NCBI RefSeq assembly: GCF_014640315.1
Contig: NZ_BMGS01000006.1
Span: 62,001-126,000, forward strand
Origin: Hymenobacter glacieicola
GTDB lineage: Bacteria > Bacteroidota > Bacteroidia > Cytophagales > Hymenobacteraceae
DNA: 64,000 nt
Direction: 5' to 3'
Shown here: in pieces, positions 32,822 to 41,740 of the stretch
Layout of the letters: every line of letters begins with the position of its first letter
Numbering within the stretch: position 1 is the first letter of the stretch
Position numbers and translations under genes: made by a program
The notes under the pieces: model-generated
Database searches by the model: none
Seen by the model: the letters and a program-made list of their open reading frames with translations, nothing else
What the model was told of the DNA's origin: nothing

Positions 32822-33922
32822 TTCCAAAGTGGTGCGTCGGTCTAGCTTGCCGGAGGGCGTGGCCTGGAACTGCGGCACGAAGACAAAGTCCCGGGGCTGC
32901 TCGTATTTATCGAGGCGCTGACTCAGCAGGGCCTGCAACTGCTGCTGTTGGGCCGGGGCTAGCGGCTCACCTTCTAGGAAAGCGGTTACCTGCTCGCCCA
33001 GGCGCTCGTCGGGGCGGCCCGCTACGAAGGCGCGGCACCGCAGGCCCAGCTCCATGAGGGCTACCTCCAGCACCTGCTCTACCTTTTCGGCCTGCACTTT
33101 CACGCCACCGCTGTTAATCACGAAATCGGCCCGACCCAGCCACTCGAAGGTGTGCGCGTCCCGTAGGTTTACCCGGTCGTTGGTGGTGATGAGCTGGCCT
33201 TGGGTTACATCGGCCCGGATAGTGAGGCAGCCGCGCTCATCCTGGCCCACGTGAATGCCCGAAAGCACGTGGTAGTAAGGCGTTACCTCGGGGCCGTTGA
33301 GGCGGCGCAGGGCAATATGGGAGGCCGTTTCCGTCATGCCATAGGTCAGGTACACCGGCACCTGTAGCTGCTGAATTTCCTGCTCCAGGCTTTTCTCCAC
33401 GGCCGCGCCGCCCACCAGAATGCCCTTCAGGCGGTTGAGGCGGGGGGCGTGGCCGGCGGCCAGCACGGCCCGCAGCTGCAGGGGCACGAAGGAAGTGAAG
33501 TCGAACGCCGCCCCGGCCGGCACCAGGGCCAGCGGGTCGGCCTGGGGCTCCACAATGGTTAGGTGCATGCGCCGCTCAAAGGCCCGCACCAGCATCATCA
33601 GCCCGCTCACAAACTCGCAGTTCAGGCACACCAGCATCCGGTCGCCGGGGCCCAGGTCGAAGTAGTCGCCGGTGCGGCGGGCAGACGCTGCCAGCTGTTG
33701 GCGCGTCATGGTTACGCGCTGGGGTAGGCCCGTGGAACCCGAGGTTTGCAGCCCAAACTCCTGGGCCCCGTTCAGCCACTGCCGGCAGAAATCCAGCACC
33801 CGGGCCTCGTAGCCGTTCAGGTCGGTAGGGGAGTTGGCGGGGTACTGCTGGATGTCGGCGTAACGAAATTCGCGCCCATTGAGCAGCAGGGAATCGGGAA
33901 GGAGGGCAGAGTCAGGGGCCAT
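32807..33922 (-). CDS. menE: o-Succinylbenzoate-CoA ligase-like AMP-forming enzyme
   Basis: 371 residues, short for the ANL superfamily but usual for Bacteroidota MenE, which lack much of the N-terminal half. The ATP-binding loop is LQTSGSTGLPQRVTMT (about 58-73). TYGMTETASHIALR is the A5 motif, GRADFVINSGGVKVQAEKVE the A8 hinge and TPSGKLDRR contains the C-terminal catalytic Lys. It would activate o-succinylbenzoate with CoA in menaquinone synthesis. Other men genes follow the same strand 3-8 kb upstream. Start at ATG 33922. Confidence 0.88.
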   Translation of the reverse strand: MAPDSALLPDSLLLNGREFRYADIQQYPANSPTDLNGYEARVLDFCRQWLNGAQEFGLQTSGSTGLPQRVTMTRQQLAASARRTGDYFDLGPGDRMLVCLNCEFVSGLMMLVRAFERRMHLTIVEPQADPLALVPAGAAFDFTSFVPLQLRAVLAAGHAPRLNRLKGILVGGAAVEKSLEQEIQQLQVPVYLTYGMTETASHIALRRLNGPEVTPYYHVLSGIHVGQDERGCLTIRADVTQGQLITTNDRVNLRDAHTFEWLGRADFVINSGGVKVQAEKVEQVLEVALMELGLRCRAFVAGRPDERLGEQVTAFLEGEPLAPAQQQQLQALLSQRLDKYEQPRDFVFVPQFQATPSGKLDRRTTLEMVRW

Positions 33923-33967
33923 GCAGAAGATAGTAGGAGAACCAAAACGAGCCGTATACGCAGCGGC

Positions 33968-34417
33968 TCAGCTAAGCAGCCAGCGTTGGTAGGCTTTGGC
34001 AGAAGGAGCGGTGAGAAAGGCCAAAACTAGCAGCAGAAACCCGTAGGCTGGCAATTCCAGGGCCCCGCGGCTCAGGGCGTAAGCAACCAGAAAGGGCAAA
34101 CCCAGCAGGCCCAGCAGACTGTTGCGCAGAAAAATCCGGGCCTGGTAGAGCCGCATGTTTTCCTCGGCCCGCCGGCGTAGGTTGGGCCGTAGCCGCCGGG
34201 CCAGCAGGTACAAAAGCAGCCCAACTACCGGCACCAGCGCCCCCAACAGCAGCAAGGCCGGCCCCGATGCCGTGGCCGAGGCATGCGGCGTGCCCAGCCC
34301 TACCTGGCTGCTCAGGGCCAGCACTACCCCCACCGTGAGCAGGGCCTGCCCGCCGTAGTGCAGCCAGTGCAGGCGCCAGATGCGCCGGATGGCATGGTGG
34401 AATTCCGCATCGGTCAT
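33968..34417 (-). CDS. Small membrane protein of unknown function
   Basis: 149 residues with four predicted helices (about 21-40, 51-69, 97-113 and 118-138). The N-terminal amphipathic stretch MTDAEFHHAIRRIWRLHWLHY and the basic loop RRLRPNLRRRAEENMRLYQAR are cytosolic. It starts 45 bases before menE on the same strand and may be co-transcribed. No family recognised. Confidence 0.7.
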   Translation of the reverse strand: MTDAEFHHAIRRIWRLHWLHYGGQALLTVGVVLALSSQVGLGTPHASATASGPALLLLGALVPVVGLLLYLLARRLRPNLRRRAEENMRLYQARIFLRNSLLGLLGLPFLVAYALSRGALELPAYGFLLLVLAFLTAPSAKAYQRWLLS

Positions 34418-34590
34418 GGGGCGTAACAGGCAAGTAAATCGGATGGCGCAAGAAGTGGAGCCGAGCAGGGGCCCGGGTACTACCTCCCGGCATACGAAAC
34501 TACCCCGCTCAGGATAAGAAAACCTGGTGGCGCTTGACTTCGAGCGGGTTAACCTCGTATCTTAAACCAGGTCACTACACTCCATCTGCC

Positions 34591-34812
34591 ATGCTTCCTG
34601 CCGCCCTAAGCCCGTTTGCGCTGGCCCGAACGTTTGTTTTCCGGCGCTACCTCACGCTGCGTAGCCACGTAGTGCGCCCTACCACCGCCACGCCGGTTGT
34701 GGACGCAGCCCGCAAAGCCCGCAAGCAGCTGAAAAAACGCGCCAAGGAGGAGCGCCTGCGCAACTTTTTCGGCTGGTGCGAGGGCTGCGGTGCCTACGGC
34801 TCAATATTCTGA
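34591..34812 (+). CDS. Small basic protein with a CxxC motif
   Basis: 73 residues from the ATG at 34591 (MLPAALSPFALARTFVF); an in-frame start at 34534 has a poorer N-terminus. It has a hydrophobic start, a basic helix (ARKARKQLKKRAKEERLRNFF) and a terminal WCEGCGAYG. The CEGCGAYG tail could bind a metal, but a single CxxC is weak evidence. It is flanked by oppositely oriented genes. Reality as a gene is plausible rather than certain. Confidence 0.45.
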   Translation: MLPAALSPFALARTFVFRRYLTLRSHVVRPTTATPVVDAARKARKQLKKRAKEERLRNFFGWCEGCGAYGSIF

Positions 34813-34876
34813 GTGCCACCCCAGCAACCAGGCCGGAATATTGGTAGGCTAGACTGGCGGGGAAGTGTAAACCAGA

Positions 34877-34983
34877 AGGGCGCTACGAAAGCAAAAAGCC
34901 CGTTCTGCTGCGCTGGCTCAACTATTCCTACCGCTGCGCTGGCTAACCAAGGAAGTGGTAGGCGCCCGACTGCGTAGCGCCCT
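34877..34983. repeat. Degenerate repeat with family A loop sequence
   Basis: AGGGCGCTAC and GTAGCGCCCT form outer arms. Inside, CTGCGCTGGCT occurs twice and CTACCGCTGCGCTGGCTAAC resembles the family A loop CTACCGCTGGCTAAC. The right arm overlaps the stop of the gene at 34982. Confidence 0.5.
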
Positions 34984-35503
34984 AGCTAACGGCAATTATG
35001 GTGGTTACCGCCGACGACATCATGGTCATGTAGTAGTTTGCGCAGTGCAGGACGGTAAGCAACAGCAGCACTTTAGAGTCAGATGCCTCCAGCTCCTCCG
35101 TGGAGGTAAGCGTGTAGTTGTAATTGAGTTTGCTCCACTGAAAATCGGGCTTTACAACCAGTAGCTCCTGCTCGTTTCTGCCCCGTAGCGCGTACTCGCC
35201 TTTGCGCATACTCTTGCTTTTGAAGACAAAGGCCTGGTTGCCGTCATCGAGCCGGGACTTGATGATGATGTTACCGTCCCAGTTCATTTTAAAGTTCAGG
35301 AGCACCTTATCCTGGTCTTTCAGCTCAATGGTAGTGCCCCAGAAACCCTTGGGCTCCAACCTGAACGAGGAGCCATCGGCCAGGGTAGCAACTGCTTTAA
35401 AGGAAAACCATTCGCTGTAGTGCAGGGCTGCTAGGGCGGTGCCGTCAGCAGCCAGCAGCTGAAAGTCTCGCGTGCCGTCGGCTATTATTCTGTATGCGGC
35501 CAT
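34982..35503 (-). CDS. Hypothetical protein with LURP-one/scramblase-like beta pattern and C-terminal hydrophobic end
   Basis: 173 residues. The body is a series of beta strands: ALAALHYSEWFSFKAVATLADG, FRLEPKGFWGTTIELKDQDK, VLLNFKMNWDGNIIIKSRL, AFVFKSKSMRKGEYALRGRN and QELLVVKPDFQWSKLNYNYTL. This resembles the tubby-like/LURP-one fold in which default ligand strands are followed by modified ones, but I cannot confirm it. The C-terminal 30 residues (SKVLLLLTVLHCANYYMTMM) are hydrophobic and may anchor it. Function unknown. Confidence 0.75.
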   Translation of the reverse strand: MAAYRIIADGTRDFQLLAADGTALAALHYSEWFSFKAVATLADGSSFRLEPKGFWGTTIELKDQDKVLLNFKMNWDGNIIIKSRLDDGNQAFVFKSKSMRKGEYALRGRNEQELLVVKPDFQWSKLNYNYTLTSTEELEASDSKVLLLLTVLHCANYYMTMMSSAVTTIIAVS

Positions 35504-35645
35504 AGTTCTTATAAATACGTGCTAGTTGACCACCCGCCGCACCTGCGGGAGTGAAAGAGGTAGCGTTTTGCGCTCCGCCAATATAGTGGGTAACACGCAA
35601 CAGAAACGTACTTCAGCTAAGAACCCCGGCAGGAAGCGGCCCGCA

Positions 35646-35674
35646 TAAAAACGCCCACCCGAAAACCCAGGTGG
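35646..35674 (-). terminator. Rho-independent terminator after the DUF6370-like gene
   Basis: On the minus strand GCCCACCTGGGTTTTCGGGT then GGGCG is followed by TTTTTAT. It lies about 90 bases past the stop at 35761. Confidence 0.7.
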
Positions 35675-35760
35675 GCAGTGCGCCAAACGGTAAGCAACTC
35701 CAGGAGCCAGTGCGGCCGAGCTGTTGGCTAGAGCCGTGTTGTACTGGCCCCGGAGGCCCG

Positions 35761-36126
35761 CTACTTGCCCGAGGCCGGCTGGTCTGGGAGCAGCTTAAAG
35801 TAAGTTGCCCGGAAGCGGTTCTCCACTACCTCGCCCTGCACTTCTGCCTTCCGGATGGCCTGGCAAAAACCGTCCTTGGCGTGGGCGTCCCCGTGCGAAT
35901 CAATGGTGGTGCCATCCACGAAGTAGGCGTTGCCGTCGAGGCGCACGGCCAAATCACAGCCTTTGCCCGGCAGCCCCAGCCGGCACTGCCCGCAGGAAGC
36001 CTCCACTACCCGCACTTCCTTGGCCTTGTCGGGGGTAGCAACACGGGGCGCCGGCGCCGCCGACTGCGCCTGCGCGGTGCAGACGGCGGTAACACTCAGC
36101 AATACCAGCAGCAGGGCAGCTTTCAT
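35761..36126 (-). CDS. Small exported cysteine-containing protein (DUF6370-like)
   Basis: 121 residues with signal peptide MKAALLLVLLSVTAVCTAQA. The domain holds four cysteines in SCGQCRLGLPGKGCDLAVRL and DGFCQAIRKAEVQGEVVENRF, with GNAYFVDGTTIDSHGDAHAK between. This pattern (CxxCxxGLPGKGCDLAV...GFCxxxRKAxVxGxV) recurs in small periplasmic Bacteroidota proteins and matches the family I know as DUF6370. The cysteines could form two disulfides or bind a metal such as copper. It lies in the men region but has its own terminator. Confidence 0.75.
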   Translation of the reverse strand: MKAALLLVLLSVTAVCTAQAQSAAPAPRVATPDKAKEVRVVEASCGQCRLGLPGKGCDLAVRLDGNAYFVDGTTIDSHGDAHAKDGFCQAIRKAEVQGEVVENRFRATYFKLLPDQPASGK

Positions 36127-36195
36127 ACAACTTCAGGTAAGGCAGTAGAGACGTGCGGCAATATAGCCAGCAGCAGACAAAGCAAACGCAGGTAC

Positions 36196-36228
36196 AACAA
36201 AACGGCCCGCATCCGAGGACGCGGGCCG
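36196..36228 (-). terminator. Rho-independent terminator after menB
   Basis: On the minus strand GCGGCCCGCGTCCTCGGATG then CGGGCC is followed by GTTTTGTTG. It lies about 27 bases past the menB stop. Confidence 0.75.
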
Positions 36229-36254
36229 CAGTATAACCATCCTGAAACGAAAAG

Positions 36255-37079
36255 TTACGGGAACTTGGGGTACTTCGAGAAATCGGGCTTGCGCTTTTCC
36301 AGGAAGGCGTTCTTGCCTTCTTTGGCTTCCTCCGAGAGGTAGTAAAGCAGCGTGGCGTTGCCGGCCAGTTCCTGAATACCGGCCTGCCCGTCGAGTTCGG
36401 CGTTGAAGCTGGATTTGAGCATCCGCAGGGCCAGGGGGCTCTTTTCCAGAATCTTGTGGCACCAGGCTACCGTCGTTTCCTCTAGCTGCTCCAGAGGCAC
36501 TACCTTGTTTACCAGGCCCATGTCGAGGGCTTCCTGGGCGTTGTACTGGTCGCAGAGAAACCAGATTTCGCGCGCCTTCTTCTGGCCTACCACGCGGGCC
36601 AGGTAAGAAGCCCCGAAGCCACCATCAAACGAGCCCACGTTGGGGCCGGTCTGGCCGAAACGGGCGTTGTCGGCGGCAATGCTCAGGTCGCAGACTACGT
36701 GCAGCACGTGCCCGCCCCCAATGGCCCAGCCGGCCACCATAGCCACTACGGGCTTCGGAATGGAGCGAATCTGCTTCTGCAAATCCAGCACGTTCAGACG
36801 AGGTACGGTGTCCTCGCCGACGTAGCCACCTTCGCCGCGTACGCTCTGGTCGCCTCCCGAGCAGAAGGCTTTGCCGCCCTCACCAGTGAGGATAATTACC
36901 CCAATGTCGGTGCGGTTGCGGCAGATATCCATGGCCTCAATCATCTCCTGCACCGTGAGGGGCGTGAAGGCGTTATGGACCTGGGGGCGGTTGATGCTGA
37001 TTTTGGCAATGCCACCAGCCTGCGTGAAGAGAATTTCGCGGAACTCCTTAATCGGAGTCCAGGTAAGTTGTTCGGCCAT
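36255..37079 (-). CDS. menB: 1,4-Dihydroxy-2-naphthoyl-CoA synthase
   Basis: 274 residues from the ATG at 37079 ([18 protein letters not shown]). A crotonase-fold enzyme that closes the naphthoquinone ring from o-succinylbenzoyl-CoA. Diagnostic are [40 protein letters not shown] (the flexible active-site loop), the oxyanion-hole [34 protein letters not shown] and the tail ([16 protein letters not shown]) that all MenB share. It follows menD with a 94-base gap and ends with a terminator. Confidence 0.97.
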   Translation of the reverse strand: MAEQLTWTPIKEFREILFTQAGGIAKISINRPQVHNAFTPLTVQEMIEAMDICRNRTDIGVIILTGEGGKAFCSGGDQSVRGEGGYVGEDTVPRLNVLDLQKQIRSIPKPVVAMVAGWAIGGGHVLHVVCDLSIAADNARFGQTGPNVGSFDGGFGASYLARVVGQKKAREIWFLCDQYNAQEALDMGLVNKVVPLEQLEETTVAWCHKILEKSPLALRMLKSSFNAELDGQAGIQELAGNATLLYYLSEEAKEGKNAFLEKRKPDFSKYPKFP

Positions 37080-37173
37080 AGAAAGTTGGGATGGAAAAGC
37101 GTCACATATTCCTGTCATCCTTCCTTCCGAGCTTGCGGCGCGATATCGGCGGGATGACAAGTAGGGAAAAGCA

Positions 37174-39117
37174 TTAGGCAAACGAAGATTTCACCGCGGC
37201 GCGGTATTGTTCGAAGAATTCGGCATTGGTCGGGCTATCCGTGGTGATTTCAAGCAGACTCGCGCCGGATTCGGGTGCAAAGAAAACCGGTAAAGCCGAT
37301 TCTAGTTCGGTAAAGGTGCGGGCCGTGTGGTAATGCAGGTGAAAATCCCGCGCCGTATTCTCGGCCGTGAGGGGCTGGCGCGTCTCGAAAAACTCCTCCA
37401 GCTCGGGCTGCTGACGGGGCCCGTCAATCAACCGGAAAATGCCGCCGGCGTGGTTATTAAGCAGGATTACGCGCAGATTGGGCGTGGGGTAATTGTGCCA
37501 GAAAGCGTTGCGGTCATAGAAGAACGCCACGTCGCCGGTGAGCAGCACCACGGGCCGGTCGGGCTGGGCCAGGGCCGCCCCAATGGCCGTGCTAGTGCAG
37601 CCGTCAATGCCGCTGGTACCGCGGTTGGCGAAAACTTCCGCGGTGCGGCCGGCCGGCAGTCCTAGGATGTTGGCGTAACGCACGGCCATGCTGTTGGCCA
37701 AGTGCAGGGCCGTATGGTCGGGTAGCAACTGCAGGGCTCGGTAAATGGCCGTAAACTCGTTGAACGGCTGGTTGGGCTGCTGCATAAACTTCTGCAGGAA
37801 CCCTTCGGCCCAGTTTTCCGCCGCCAGCCAGGGCTTGAGGTAGGCCGCCTTCGCCGAAGCAGCCGCCTCGCTCAGGTGCGCGCCGCTGCCCGGCCATACT
37901 AGCCGCACGGGGCCGGTAGGCGCCGGCGCCGCTGCCACGCGGGTAGCATCCGGAGCTGCCGTGTGGTTAGGCGTGGTCACGTAAGGAGTCGAAGTTGTGG
38001 TCGCGCTATGAATCGAACTTAGATCAGAAGATTCTGAGACTCCTATACTATTTGTTGTACTACGCGGCGCTTCAGCCAGCAACGCGGCAAAAAAATCCGT
38101 TGGCTCCATGCGCACTACCTTGGTCAGCGACTGGAACGTGTCAGCTACCGCGCCGGCCGGCTGAACGTGCCAGTGCTGGGTTGGCTTAGCGGTGCGCAGG
38201 TAGAGCTTGAGGGCTTTGGAAATCAACGACTGGCCGAAAGTAATCAGCAGCTCCGGCTTCAGGGCCGCCTTCAGGCCCGGCTCGGGCACCGCCATAAATA
38301 CGTCCTGGCGGCCCAGCGGGCGCAGGCGCTGGTCGAAGTTGGGGGCAGCGGGCAGGTGCAGGTTGGCAATCAAATCACCCACGACTGGCACCTGGTAGGC
38401 GGCGGCAAACTGGCGCACGGCCAGCAGCAGCTCCGCGCTGGCAGGATGCTGCCCAGCTACCACCAGCACGCGGCCGGTAGTTTGAACAGCCTCCCGCAAC
38501 TCCTGCAGCGCGGCCGCGGGTAGCTGCGGCCGGCCGGGAAGCTCCCGGGTTACCTTCACCGGTTGAAACTGCAACTGCTCGCCGGCTTTGGGGTAGAAAG
38601 GCTCCCGCAACGGCACGTTGACTTGCACCGGCCCCGCCGGAAACTGCTCGGCCAGCCCAATGGCTTCCGACACGATGCGCCCGGCGTGCCAGTGTGCGTC
38701 GGGGTGGGTGGTATCAGCGGGGAAGGTGAAGGTTCCTTTGGCGTGGGCCCCGTACAGGTCGGCCTGCCGGATGGTCTGCCCATCGAGTTGGTCAATCCAC
38801 TCCGGCGGCCGGTCGGCGGTGAAGACTACCAGCGGAATCTGCTGAAAATAGGCTTCGGCTACGGCCGGCGCGTAGTTCAGGCCCGCCGTGCCGGAGGTGC
38901 ACACCAGCGCCACGGCCCGCCGCTGCGCCTGCGCCAGCCCCAGCCCGATAAAGGCCGCAACCCGCTCGTCGGGCACCGTACGCACCGTAATGGCCGGATG
39001 GCGGGCAAAGGCAATGGTTAGGGGCGCGCACCGGGAGCCCGGCGACAGGACCACGTCCGTAATGCCAAGCTGGGCGCAGATTTCGGGAATATTATGAACG
39101 GCTTGGAGGGAAGACAT
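37174..39117 (-). CDS. menD: SEPHCHC synthase (MenD)
   Basis: 647 residues from the ATG at 39117 ([14 protein letters not shown]). The ThDP enzyme adds a succinyl-semialdehyde unit to isochorismate. Seen are [29 protein letters not shown] with the catalytic Glu region, [36 protein letters not shown] and the C-terminal ThDP/Mg [14 protein letters not shown] with LNNHAGGIF. It is about 80-90 residues longer than the usual MenD; the extra is an S/T/A/P-rich linker between the middle and C-terminal domains (roughly 37930-38070), locally AT-richer than its surroundings. The linker likely does not affect catalysis. Confidence 0.95.
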   Translation of the reverse strand: MSSLQAVHNIPEICAQLGITDVVLSPGSRCAPLTIAFARHPAITVRTVPDERVAAFIGLGLAQAQRRAVALVCTSGTAGLNYAPAVAEAYFQQIPLVVFTADRPPEWIDQLDGQTIRQADLYGAHAKGTFTFPADTTHPDAHWHAGRIVSEAIGLAEQFPAGPVQVNVPLREPFYPKAGEQLQFQPVKVTRELPGRPQLPAAALQELREAVQTTGRVLVVAGQHPASAELLLAVRQFAAAYQVPVVGDLIANLHLPAAPNFDQRLRPLGRQDVFMAVPEPGLKAALKPELLITFGQSLISKALKLYLRTAKPTQHWHVQPAGAVADTFQSLTKVVRMEPTDFFAALLAEAPRSTTNSIGVSESSDLSSIHSATTTSTPYVTTPNHTAAPDATRVAAAPAPTGPVRLVWPGSGAHLSEAAASAKAAYLKPWLAAENWAEGFLQKFMQQPNQPFNEFTAIYRALQLLPDHTALHLANSMAVRYANILGLPAGRTAEVFANRGTSGIDGCTSTAIGAALAQPDRPVVLLTGDVAFFYDRNAFWHNYPTPNLRVILLNNHAGGIFRLIDGPRQQPELEEFFETRQPLTAENTARDFHLHYHTARTFTELESALPVFFAPESGASLLEITTDSPTNAEFFEQYRAAVKSSFA

Positions 39118-39168
39118 GGGGTAGTAAAATAGAAAAGGATAAAGCCTGCGCCTTTGCCCTGATGAAGG

Positions 39169-39199
39169 CCGTCGTGCTTGGATAAGCTCAGCATGACGG
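39169..39199. repeat. Miniature family A derivative in the menF-menD gap (A8)
   Basis: CCGTCGTGCT and AGCATGACGG pair at 9 of 10 positions around GGATAAGCTC. It retains the ends of family A but lacks the GAAGCATCTC core, as if internally deleted. Confidence 0.5.
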
Positions 39200-39236
39200 G
39201 CTTTTGATACTGCCACTGAGTGCTTTGGTTTTCATT

Positions 39237-40460
39237 TTACTCATGTAAAATAGCGCCAACGGTGCGCAGCTTCAGCTCCGTTTCCTGCCACTCACGCGCC
39301 GGGTCAGAGTCAATGGTCAGCCCGGTTCCGGCGTAGAGAATGGCTTCCTCAGGACGCAGCTGCAGGCAGCGCAGGTTTACGTAGAGACGGGCCACACCGG
39401 CTTCGGGCAGATTGACGGGGCCCAGAAAACCGGCGTAATAGGCGCGGTCGTAGCCTTCCTGCTGGCGCAGAAACTCCAGGGCGGGCTGCTTGGGTACCCC
39501 GCCCACGGCCGGGGTAGGGTGCAGCAATCGAAGCATATCGGTGCCCAGCGTGGGGAAGGGAACCTGGGGTAGGTGCACGGCAAAATCGGTGCGCAGGTGC
39601 AGCAGCTGCCCAGCAGCCACGGTGCGGGGGCCCCGCTCGTCGTACTCGCGCAGGCGCAGCTGCTTAAAGCAGTTCACGATGTAGCGCGCCACCATGGCGT
39701 GCTCCTCCAGGTCTTTGTGGGCCCACTTAGCGGTGGCCGGTATCATGCCCGGCAGTAGCGGCTGGGTGCCGGCCAGGGCCATGGTCCGGAAAACCTGGTC
39801 CTCGGTAATTTCAGCCAGCACCTCGGGGGTAGCGCCCAGCCAGGTGCCCACGCCCGGCGCACTTACCACCGACACAAAGGCATTGGGGTAGCGCTCCTGC
39901 AGCTCGTCAAACGCGGCCAGGGCATCGAAGCCCGGCGGCAACGGCCGGCGCACCGCGCGGCTCGATACTACCTTCTGCACGGTGCCGGCCTCAATGGCGG
40001 CTACCCCCGCCGCTACCAGCGCCTCATAGGCGGGCTGGGAAGCCGTGGCCGGTACGGGCTGGCGGCTCATGTGCCAGGGCAGGTCGGCCGTGGGCGGGAG
40101 GGCCGCAAAGCGCTGCCGCAACTCCGGCAGCCGGGCCGCCGCCGCCGGGCTCACCTGAATTTCCTCCGGGTGGGCCAAGTCAAAATACAGGTCGGCAGGC
40201 AGGAAAAGCGGCGGGTTGTGGTCGGAGTCTCGGAAGGGAAAAAAGGCGAAGCCCGCCGGGGCCGTAGGCTCCAGGGCCGGCGGCAACCCCACGTAAGCGG
40301 AATCAACTTTCAGGCTCAAGCACAGCCGCGCGTGCTGGGCGCCGGGTAGCCGCCACAGCGCCACGGGCCGGCCACTGCTCAGGGCCAGGGCCACTAGTCG
40401 CCGCCGCCGGTCCGCCACCGGCAGGTTGGGCTGCCAGGAAATGCGCTGCAGGCTACTCAT
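39237..40460 (-). CDS. menF: Isochorismate synthase
   Basis: 407 residues. A chorismate-utilising enzyme that starts the menaquinone pathway. The conserved core includes VVSSRAVRRPLPPGFDAL, SVVSAPGVGTWLGATPEVL, MALAGTQPLLPG, the helix KDLEEHAMVARYIVNCF and HPTPAVGGVPKQPALEFL. GFLGPVNLPEAGVARLYVNLRC and GTGLTIDSDPAREWQETELKLRT form the Mg and substrate site near the end. The start overlaps the menI stop by the ATGA tetranucleotide. Salicylate synthase is excluded by context. Confidence 0.94.
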   Translation of the reverse strand: MSSLQRISWQPNLPVADRRRRLVALALSSGRPVALWRLPGAQHARLCLSLKVDSAYVGLPPALEPTAPAGFAFFPFRDSDHNPPLFLPADLYFDLAHPEEIQVSPAAAARLPELRQRFAALPPTADLPWHMSRQPVPATASQPAYEALVAAGVAAIEAGTVQKVVSSRAVRRPLPPGFDALAAFDELQERYPNAFVSVVSAPGVGTWLGATPEVLAEITEDQVFRTMALAGTQPLLPGMIPATAKWAHKDLEEHAMVARYIVNCFKQLRLREYDERGPRTVAAGQLLHLRTDFAVHLPQVPFPTLGTDMLRLLHPTPAVGGVPKQPALEFLRQQEGYDRAYYAGFLGPVNLPEAGVARLYVNLRCLQLRPEEAILYAGTGLTIDSDPAREWQETELKLRTVGAILHE

Positions 40461-40888
40461 GCCTGGGGCTTGGCGGCGGGTAAGTCAATGACGGCCATGG
40501 TAATGCGGCTGATGCACACCAGGGCCCCGGTTTCCTCATGGGTAATCCGAATTTCCCAGACCTGGGTGCTGCGGCCTACGTGCAGGGCTGTGGCCCGGCC
40601 TACTACGTAGCCGTCGCGCACTCCTTTGATGTGGTTGGCATTGATTTCCAGCCCTACGCAGGCCTGCTTGGTCGGGTCAAGTCTGGTAGCGGCGGCCACG
40701 CTGCCCAGGGTTTCAGCCAGGGCTACGGAGGCGCCCCCATGCAGTAGTCCCATGGGCTGATGGGTGCGGCCGTCTACGGGCATGCGCCCTTCCAGGTAGT
40801 CGTCGGTGAGGGCGGTAAGTTCAATGCCCAGGGCATCGGCCAGGGTAGGGCGGGTGCTTACCCAGTGCTTAATTTGCTCCAGCGTCAT
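40457..40888 (-). CDS. menI: Hotdog-fold thioesterase, probable DHNA-CoA thioesterase
   Basis: 143 residues of the PaaI/YbdB hotdog family. The active-site region is PMGLLHGGASVALAETLGSVAA, where the Glu in the central helix and HGG motif are characteristic. GLEINANHIKGVRDGYVVGRA is the conserved strand-turn. It overlaps menF by four bases, so the assignment as the 1,4-dihydroxy-2-naphthoyl-CoA hydrolase MenI is based on both family and operon. Other PaaI enzymes act on phenylacetyl-CoA-type esters, which the location makes less likely. Confidence 0.85.
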   Translation of the reverse strand: MTLEQIKHWVSTRPTLADALGIELTALTDDYLEGRMPVDGRTHQPMGLLHGGASVALAETLGSVAAATRLDPTKQACVGLEINANHIKGVRDGYVVGRATALHVGRSTQVWEIRITHEETGALVCISRITMAVIDLPAAKPQA

Positions 40889-41113
40889 GCGTAAGGAGTG
40901 AGGGTCGAAATAGGAAGGCCACGGTAGTGGTTGGCCGCAGCAAACCGACGCTGCGGCCGTAAAAGAGTAACCGCTTCAGGTCGAAAAAGTAGGTGGAAAG
41001 GCTGGCTGAGCGGCCTGATGATGGCAAAACCAGCAAGACAAACCACCTTAAACACATCTGTGCGGGCGAAAAGCCCGTACTTTAACGGCAGACACAGCAA
41101 AACTAGGGGGAAA

Positions 41114-41740
41114 GTGAGCGTCAAAAAAATATACCTCATCCGCCACGGCCAGACCGATTTCAACGTGCGCGGCATTGTGCAGGGCAGCGGCGTCGACTCC
41201 TCTCTAAACGAGGCCGGACACCGGCAGGCGGCACGTTTTTTCGCCGCCTACCGCCACGTACCCTTCGATAAAGTGTACACCTCCCTGCTGCAGCGGACTC
41301 ACCAGTCGGTGCGCGGCTTTCTGGAGCTAGGACTACCCCACGAGCAGCACGCGGGCCTCAACGAAATTAGCTGGGGCATCCGTGAGGGTACCCGCATCAC
41401 GCCCGAGGAGGATGAAGAATACCACCAGGTACTGCAGGACTGGCGGGCGGGCCGTACTACCTCTCGCCTGCTGGGCGGGGAAAGTCCCGAGGAAGTGGCG
41501 GCCCGGCAGCGCCCGGTTATCGAGCTGCTCACCTCCCGACCCGAGGAGGAAAACGTGCTGGTGTGCATGCACGGCCGGGCCATGCGGGTCCTGCTTTGCC
41601 AGCTGCTAGGCTACCCCTTACGCCTGATGGACTCTTTCGAGCACCACAACCTCTGCCTGTACCAACTTGATTACACCGGCTCCATGTTCACCGTGCGCAG
41701 CTTTCTGGACGTGCGGCACCTGCAGGAAAATCATGTCTAG
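41114..41740 (+). CDS. Histidine phosphatase family protein
   Basis: 208 residues from the GTG at 41114, which sits after AGGGGGAAA; an earlier in-frame start at 40931 would add 61 residues outside the fold. The motif IYLIRHGQTDFN (RHG, catalytic His11) opens the phosphoglycerate-mutase fold. LNEAGHRQAARFFA, TSLLQRTHQSVRGF, LNEISWGIREGTRITPEE and VLVCMHGRAMRVLLCQLLG (second His) complete the active site. It may be a phosphatase for sugar phosphates or a phosphoprotein. Its stop overlaps the next gene's ATG. Confidence 0.92.
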   Translation: MSVKKIYLIRHGQTDFNVRGIVQGSGVDSSLNEAGHRQAARFFAAYRHVPFDKVYTSLLQRTHQSVRGFLELGLPHEQHAGLNEISWGIREGTRITPEEDEEYHQVLQDWRAGRTTSRLLGGESPEEVAARQRPVIELLTSRPEEENVLVCMHGRAMRVLLCQLLGYPLRLMDSFEHHNLCLYQLDYTGSMFTVRSFLDVRHLQENHV

